Assembly: GCA_900766045.1 (NCBI GenBank)
Contig: CAAFTW010000012.1
Coordinates: forward strand, 1 to 34,283
DNA: 34,283 bases
Direction of reading: 5' to 3'
Source of the DNA: Clostridia bacterium
GTDB lineage: Bacteria; Bacillota; Clostridia; Peptostreptococcales; Anaerovoracaceae
Made by a program: the position numbers and the translations under genes. The notes under the pieces are model-generated. The model was not told the DNA's origin and did no database searches. It saw nothing but the letters and a program-made list of their open reading frames with translations. Shown here one piece after another: positions 31,116 through 34,283 of the stretch (within the stretch, counting starts at the first letter, position 1; each line of letters starts with the position of its first letter).

Positions 31116-31898
31116 ATGGTCACCTATGTAACATCGAAGGATAATCCGGTTTTCAGGGACTGCCGGAAACTTCTGCATAAGAAACACCGTCAGAAAGAAA
31201 GACGTTTCCTGACGGAGGGAGACAAGCTCTGCGCGGAGGCTGTCCGCTCGGATATGGCTCAGGATCTGATCTTCTGTGAGGGAACCCGTTACGCAGAGCA
31301 CGCGGAAGACTGGAACTTCCGGGCTTCTTATATTTTCAGCAGAGAACTTTTCCAGCAGATTTCCGACACAGAGACCAGCATGGGCGTTCTGGCGGTCGTC
31401 CGTCAAAAAGAAATCAGCAAGGCAGAACTGGAGCATCTGGAAAGTTCTGACGGAAACATCGTCATTCTCGACCGGCTCCAGGATCCGGGAAACATCGGCA
31501 CCATTATCCGTACGGCGGAAGGCGCTGGCTATGAAGCCGTGGTCTGTGTAAAGGGTACAGCAGATATTTACGCGCCAAAAACCGTGCGCGCGGCGGCAGG
31601 TTCGATTCTGCGGCTTCCAGTGCTGTCTGCGGAGAATGCCGACAGTGCGGCAGAGCTGGCTCACCGCCTGGGAAAGAAAATCGCCGTGACCGATGTCCAC
31701 GGTGAATTTCCCTATTATGAGGCCGGGCTTTCAGAAAAGACTGCGCTGGTAATCGGAAACGAGGGAAACGGTGTAGAGCAGAAATTTCTGGATGCAGCAG
31801 ACGTGCGCGTAACGATCCCGATGAAGGGCGGCCTGGAATCCCTGAATGCCAGCATTGCCGCGGCCATTCTGATGTATGAGGCCGTGCGCGGGAAATAG
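31116..31898 (+). CDS. SpoU/TrmH-family RNA 2'-O-methyltransferase
   Basis: The 260-residue protein has an N-terminal substrate-binding domain (1-100: KDNPVFRDCRKLLHKKHRQKERRFLTEG). A SpoU catalytic domain follows, with motif 1 LQDPGNIGTIIRTAEGAG (121-138), motif 2 LVIGNEGNGV (211-220) and motif 3 IPMKGGLESLNASIAAA (234-250). These form the SAM-binding trefoil knot. It would methylate a ribose 2'-OH in rRNA or tRNA, as do RlmB and TsnR relatives; the target is unknown. ATG 31116 lies six bases after AAGGAGG, better than an earlier in-frame start at 31098. It is separated from ftsZ by a terminator and leads a zapA-mutS2 run. Confidence 0.93.
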   Translation: MVTYVTSKDNPVFRDCRKLLHKKHRQKERRFLTEGDKLCAEAVRSDMAQDLIFCEGTRYAEHAEDWNFRASYIFSRELFQQISDTETSMGVLAVVRQKEISKAELEHLESSDGNIVILDRLQDPGNIGTIIRTAEGAGYEAVVCVKGTADIYAPKTVRAAAGSILRLPVLSAENADSAAELAHRLGKKIAVTDVHGEFPYYEAGLSEKTALVIGNEGNGVEQKFLDAADVRVTIPMKGGLESLNASIAAAILMYEAVRGK

Positions 31899-31965
31899 GA
31901 AATATGAAGTTGATGAATTTACGGGGGCAGCTCCCTGAACATATAATGATGAAGGTGGATGCAGT

Positions 31966-32475
31966 ATGGCAGACAGTGTAAAAGTGAGGATCTTCGGACA
32001 GGAATACAGCATAACCGGGGATAAGACGCCGGAGGAAATCGAGAGAATCGCATCTTATGTGGATGAGAAAATGAAGCTGATTTCCAAAGTTGCGGGCGGG
32101 GGATCTGTCAGCGGCGTGCCGGCTCTGACCTGTCTGAATATTGCAGAAGAATATTTTGACCTGCTGTCCAGAATGGACCGTATGCGCGCGGAAAAGGAGA
32201 AAGCTGTCAATGACAGCAAGCAGTATCTGCGGGCTATGGACGAGGCAAAGGATTCCTATGTCAAGGCAAAAGAACAGATGGAAAAGATGAAATCGGAGCG
32301 CCAGAATGAACAGACGGTGCGCCGCGATCTGGAAAAGAAATGCGCAGAGTACGAGAATTCGATTTTTGATCTGCAGATGGAAAACATTCAGCTGAAGAGC
32401 GAGCTGGAGAAGATGAACCAGAGCAGCCTGACTGGGAAATCTTCCTCCGACAGCGATGAGAATAAGAAAAAATAG
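31966..32475 (+). CDS. zapA: Cell division protein ZapA
   Basis: ZapA binds FtsZ filaments and bundles the Z ring. The 169-residue product has the short beta head VKVRIFGQEYSITGDKTPEEIERIASYVDEKM at the N-terminus and then a long charged coiled coil (about 70-150). This is longer than ZapA from B. subtilis, as in many Clostridia, and the tail is Ser/Asp/Lys-rich. AAGGTGG lies seven to eight bases before the ATG. It sits directly before mutS2, an arrangement common in Firmicutes. Confidence 0.9.
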   Translation: MADSVKVRIFGQEYSITGDKTPEEIERIASYVDEKMKLISKVAGGGSVSGVPALTCLNIAEEYFDLLSRMDRMRAEKEKAVNDSKQYLRAMDEAKDSYVKAKEQMEKMKSERQNEQTVRRDLEKKCAEYENSIFDLQMENIQLKSELEKMNQSSLTGKSSSDSDENKKK

Positions 32476-32504
32476 AGAATCAGATACACAGAAAGACACT
32501 GCCT

Positions 32505-34283
32505 ATGAATAAACGAGTACTTGAAATTCTGGAATATCATAAAATCATCGGCATGCTGATGGAAGAAACCGGATCGGAACTTTCACGCGCCATGGCCGAA
32601 CATCTGACGCCGGGCAGCGACAGACGGAACATAGAAGAAGGACTGAGGTCAACCACAGAAGCGGTTGACCTTATTGTGCGTAAAGGAGCGCTGCCGACAG
32701 AAAGCCTGTATAACATCTCTGATGCCGTCAGCCTGGCCAGAAAAGGCGGCGTACTGACGACCCGCCAGCTTCTTCAGGTCCAGTCGGATCTTCGAATCGC
32801 CCAGCAGGTGGTCACTTTTATGAAGGGCGATCTTCCGGAGCTTCCGCATATCCGGGAACTTGTCGACCTGATCCGGCTTCATCCACAGCTGGAAGCTGAT
32901 ATTTCCCGCTGTATTTTATCCGAGGATGAAATTGCCGACCGGGCCTCAAGAGAACTCTATCAGATCCGAAAGAACATTCAGCTGGTGAATGAACAGATCA
33001 GAAGACGTCTTGAGAAAATCGCCGGCAGCGCTTCCAACCAGCCTTATCTGCGGGATTCCATCGTCACCATGCGTGACGGAAGATACGTAATCCCGGTTAA
33101 AAGCGAGCATAAATCCAGATTCCCGGGAATCGTCCATGACCAGTCTAAGGCCGGTTCGACTCTCTTCATCGAGCCGCAGGTCATCATCGACATGAATAAC
33201 GAGCTGAAAGAGCTGGAACTCTCCGAGCAGGAAGAAATCCAGAAGATCCTGCGCGATCTTTCCGAGCACGTGGGAGAAGTCGGCATCGATCTTCAGCATA
33301 ATCAGGAACTGATCGCGGAACTGGATTTCATGATGGCTAAGGGAAAACTCAGCTGCAGGATGCAGGCGGCAGAACCGAAAATCCAGCCGGGCGGCCCCCT
33401 GATTCTGAAAGAAGCCCGTCATCCCCTTCTGGACCAGGAGAAGGCTGTTCCGGTTTCTGTTGGGCTGGGCGGTTCTTACCACACACTGGTTATCACCGGA
33501 CCGAATACAGGAGGTAAAACACTGACTCTGAAGACCATCGGACTCCTTCAGCTGATGGCACAGAGCGGCCTCCACATTCCGGCATCTTCAGAAAGCCGGC
33601 TTCCGATTTATCAGTATATTTTTGCCGATATCGGAGACGAACAGAGCATCGAGCAGAGCCTGTCCACCTTCTCTTCTCATATGAAGAATATCGTCTTCAT
33701 CACTAAGAAAGCAGACCAGAGAACGCTGGTTCTGCTGGATGAGCTGGGCGGGGGAACCGACCCGACAGAAGGTGCTGCCCTTGCGGTTTCTGTTTTGGAA
33801 GAACTGAGGCAGAGAAAGGCCACAACCGCCGCAACCACACATTATAATGAGGTGAAGAAATACGCCCTGTCCAGTGAGGATGTGGAGAACGCCTCCATGG
33901 AGTTTAACGTGGAGACTCTGAGCCCGACCTACCGCCTGATGATCGGTGTGCCGGGAAGATCCAATGCCTTTGAAATTTCGAAGAAACTGGGCCTTTCAAA
34001 GAAGATCATCGACCGGGCTTCCCGGATGATCGAGACCGGAGATCTGGAATTCGAGGATGTCATTTCCGCCATCGACGAGGACCGCCGCAAGGCAGAAGAC
34101 GAGCGCAGGGAGGCCGATCAGATCTACGCTTCTATGAAGGAAGAGAAACAGCGCTTTGAAGAGGAGAAGAAGCGTCTGGAGAAAGAGAAGGACGAGATTC
34201 TGGTGGAGGCCAGAAGACAGGCCAGAAGAATTCTGAAAGCCGCCCGCGATACCGCCCACGATGTCCAGAAAGACCTGAATAAG
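32505..34283 (+). CDS. mutS2: Endonuclease MutS2, C-terminus beyond the window edge
   Basis: MutS2 is a MutS-like ATPase with roles in suppressing recombination and in ribosome rescue. The 593 codons present include the N-terminal coiled-coil region, ATP loop GPNTGGKTLTLKT (332-344), DIGDEQSIEQSLSTFSSHM, Walker B LVLLDELGGGTDPTEGAAL, and TTHYNEVKKYAL. A long charged helix (EERKKAE-type) follows and runs off the right edge. The KOW/Smr nuclease part is therefore not visible. The ATG at 32505 gives the conserved MNKRVLEILEYHKI start but has only a weak ribosome binding site (AGAAAG), suggesting coupling to zapA, which ends 29 bases earlier. Confidence 0.95.
   Translation, partial: MNKRVLEILEYHKIIGMLMEETGSELSRAMAEHLTPGSDRRNIEEGLRSTTEAVDLIVRKGALPTESLYNISDAVSLARKGGVLTTRQLLQVQSDLRIAQQVVTFMKGDLPELPHIRELVDLIRLHPQLEADISRCILSEDEIADRASRELYQIRKNIQLVNEQIRRRLEKIAGSASNQPYLRDSIVTMRDGRYVIPVKSEHKSRFPGIVHDQSKAGSTLFIEPQVIIDMNNELKELELSEQEEIQKILRDLSEHVGEVGIDLQHNQELIAELDFMMAKGKLSCRMQAAEPKIQPGGPLILKEARHPLLDQEKAVPVSVGLGGSYHTLVITGPNTGGKTLTLKTIGLLQLMAQSGLHIPASSESRLPIYQYIFADIGDEQSIEQSLSTFSSHMKNIVFITKKADQRTLVLLDELGGGTDPTEGAALAVSVLEELRQRKATTAATTHYNEVKKYALSSEDVENASMEFNVETLSPTYRLMIGVPGRSNAFEISKKLGLSKKIIDRASRMIETGDLEFEDVISAIDEDRRKAEDERREADQIYASMKEEKQRFEEEKKRLEKEKDEILVEARRQARRILKAARDTAHDVQKDLNK

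Noticed and set aside
30339..31700. 453-codon minus-strand frame over ftsZ and the RNA methyltransferase
   Set aside because: Antisense to two well-supported genes, crossing a terminator; composition is not protein-like.
1..34283. CRISPR array, insertion sequence or prophage
   Set aside because: I saw no regularly spaced repeats, transposase, integrase or phage genes.

Overview
The window looks like a chromosomal segment of an anaerobic Clostridia-type Firmicute. The reasons are strong AGGAGG-type ribosome binding sites, a division/cell-wall (dcw) cluster led by mraZ-rsmH-ftsL, a zapA-mutS2 pair, a ferredoxin-dependent 2-oxoacid oxidoreductase operon, and mixed use of ATG, GTG and possibly TTG starts. 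No species can be named from the sequence alone. Among 28 genes whose stop codon is in the window I count 14 TAA, 12 TAG and only 2 TGA.

Left part (1-11000), mostly metabolism and transport. The left edge holds the C-terminal end of a zinc-type alcohol dehydrogenase family protein. It is followed by thrC (minus), a tRNA-Glu(CTC) gene and a little-coded stretch of about 700 bases. That stretch holds the most interesting item: a small reading frame (2492-2809) interrupted by one in-frame TGA in a HDS-TGA-GGGQSF context, with a hairpin just downstream. It may be a selenoprotein gene. Next come a two-gene chromate-family transporter (minus) divergent from a LysR regulator, an APC-family amino acid permease (minus), an NSS-family sodium symporter (minus), and a second LysR regulator with clear palindromes upstream.

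Middle part (11000-18150). A sigma-A-type promoter precedes a five-gene operon: a P-loop ATPase of unknown role, then a 2-oxoacid:ferredoxin oxidoreductase in the order ferredoxin, alpha, beta (TPP) and gamma subunit. A terminator follows. Then come an acyl-ACP thioesterase and a large secreted, Ser-rich, membrane-anchored protein. The latter resembles a UshA/5'-nucleotidase that has lost its catalytic residues and carries a Gly/Arg-rich cytoplasmic tail.

Right part (18150-34283), the dcw cluster on the plus strand: mraZ (with a three-repeat MraZ box), rsmH, ftsL, a PASTA-containing class B PBP, murF, mraY, murD, ftsW, murG, ftsQ/divIB and ftsZ. These genes make lipid II and build the septal synthase and the Z ring. 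murE, murC, murB and ftsA are absent from the cluster. An intrinsic-terminator-like hairpin splits ftsL from the PBP gene. After the ftsZ terminator come a SpoU-family RNA methyltransferase, zapA and mutS2, which runs off the right edge.
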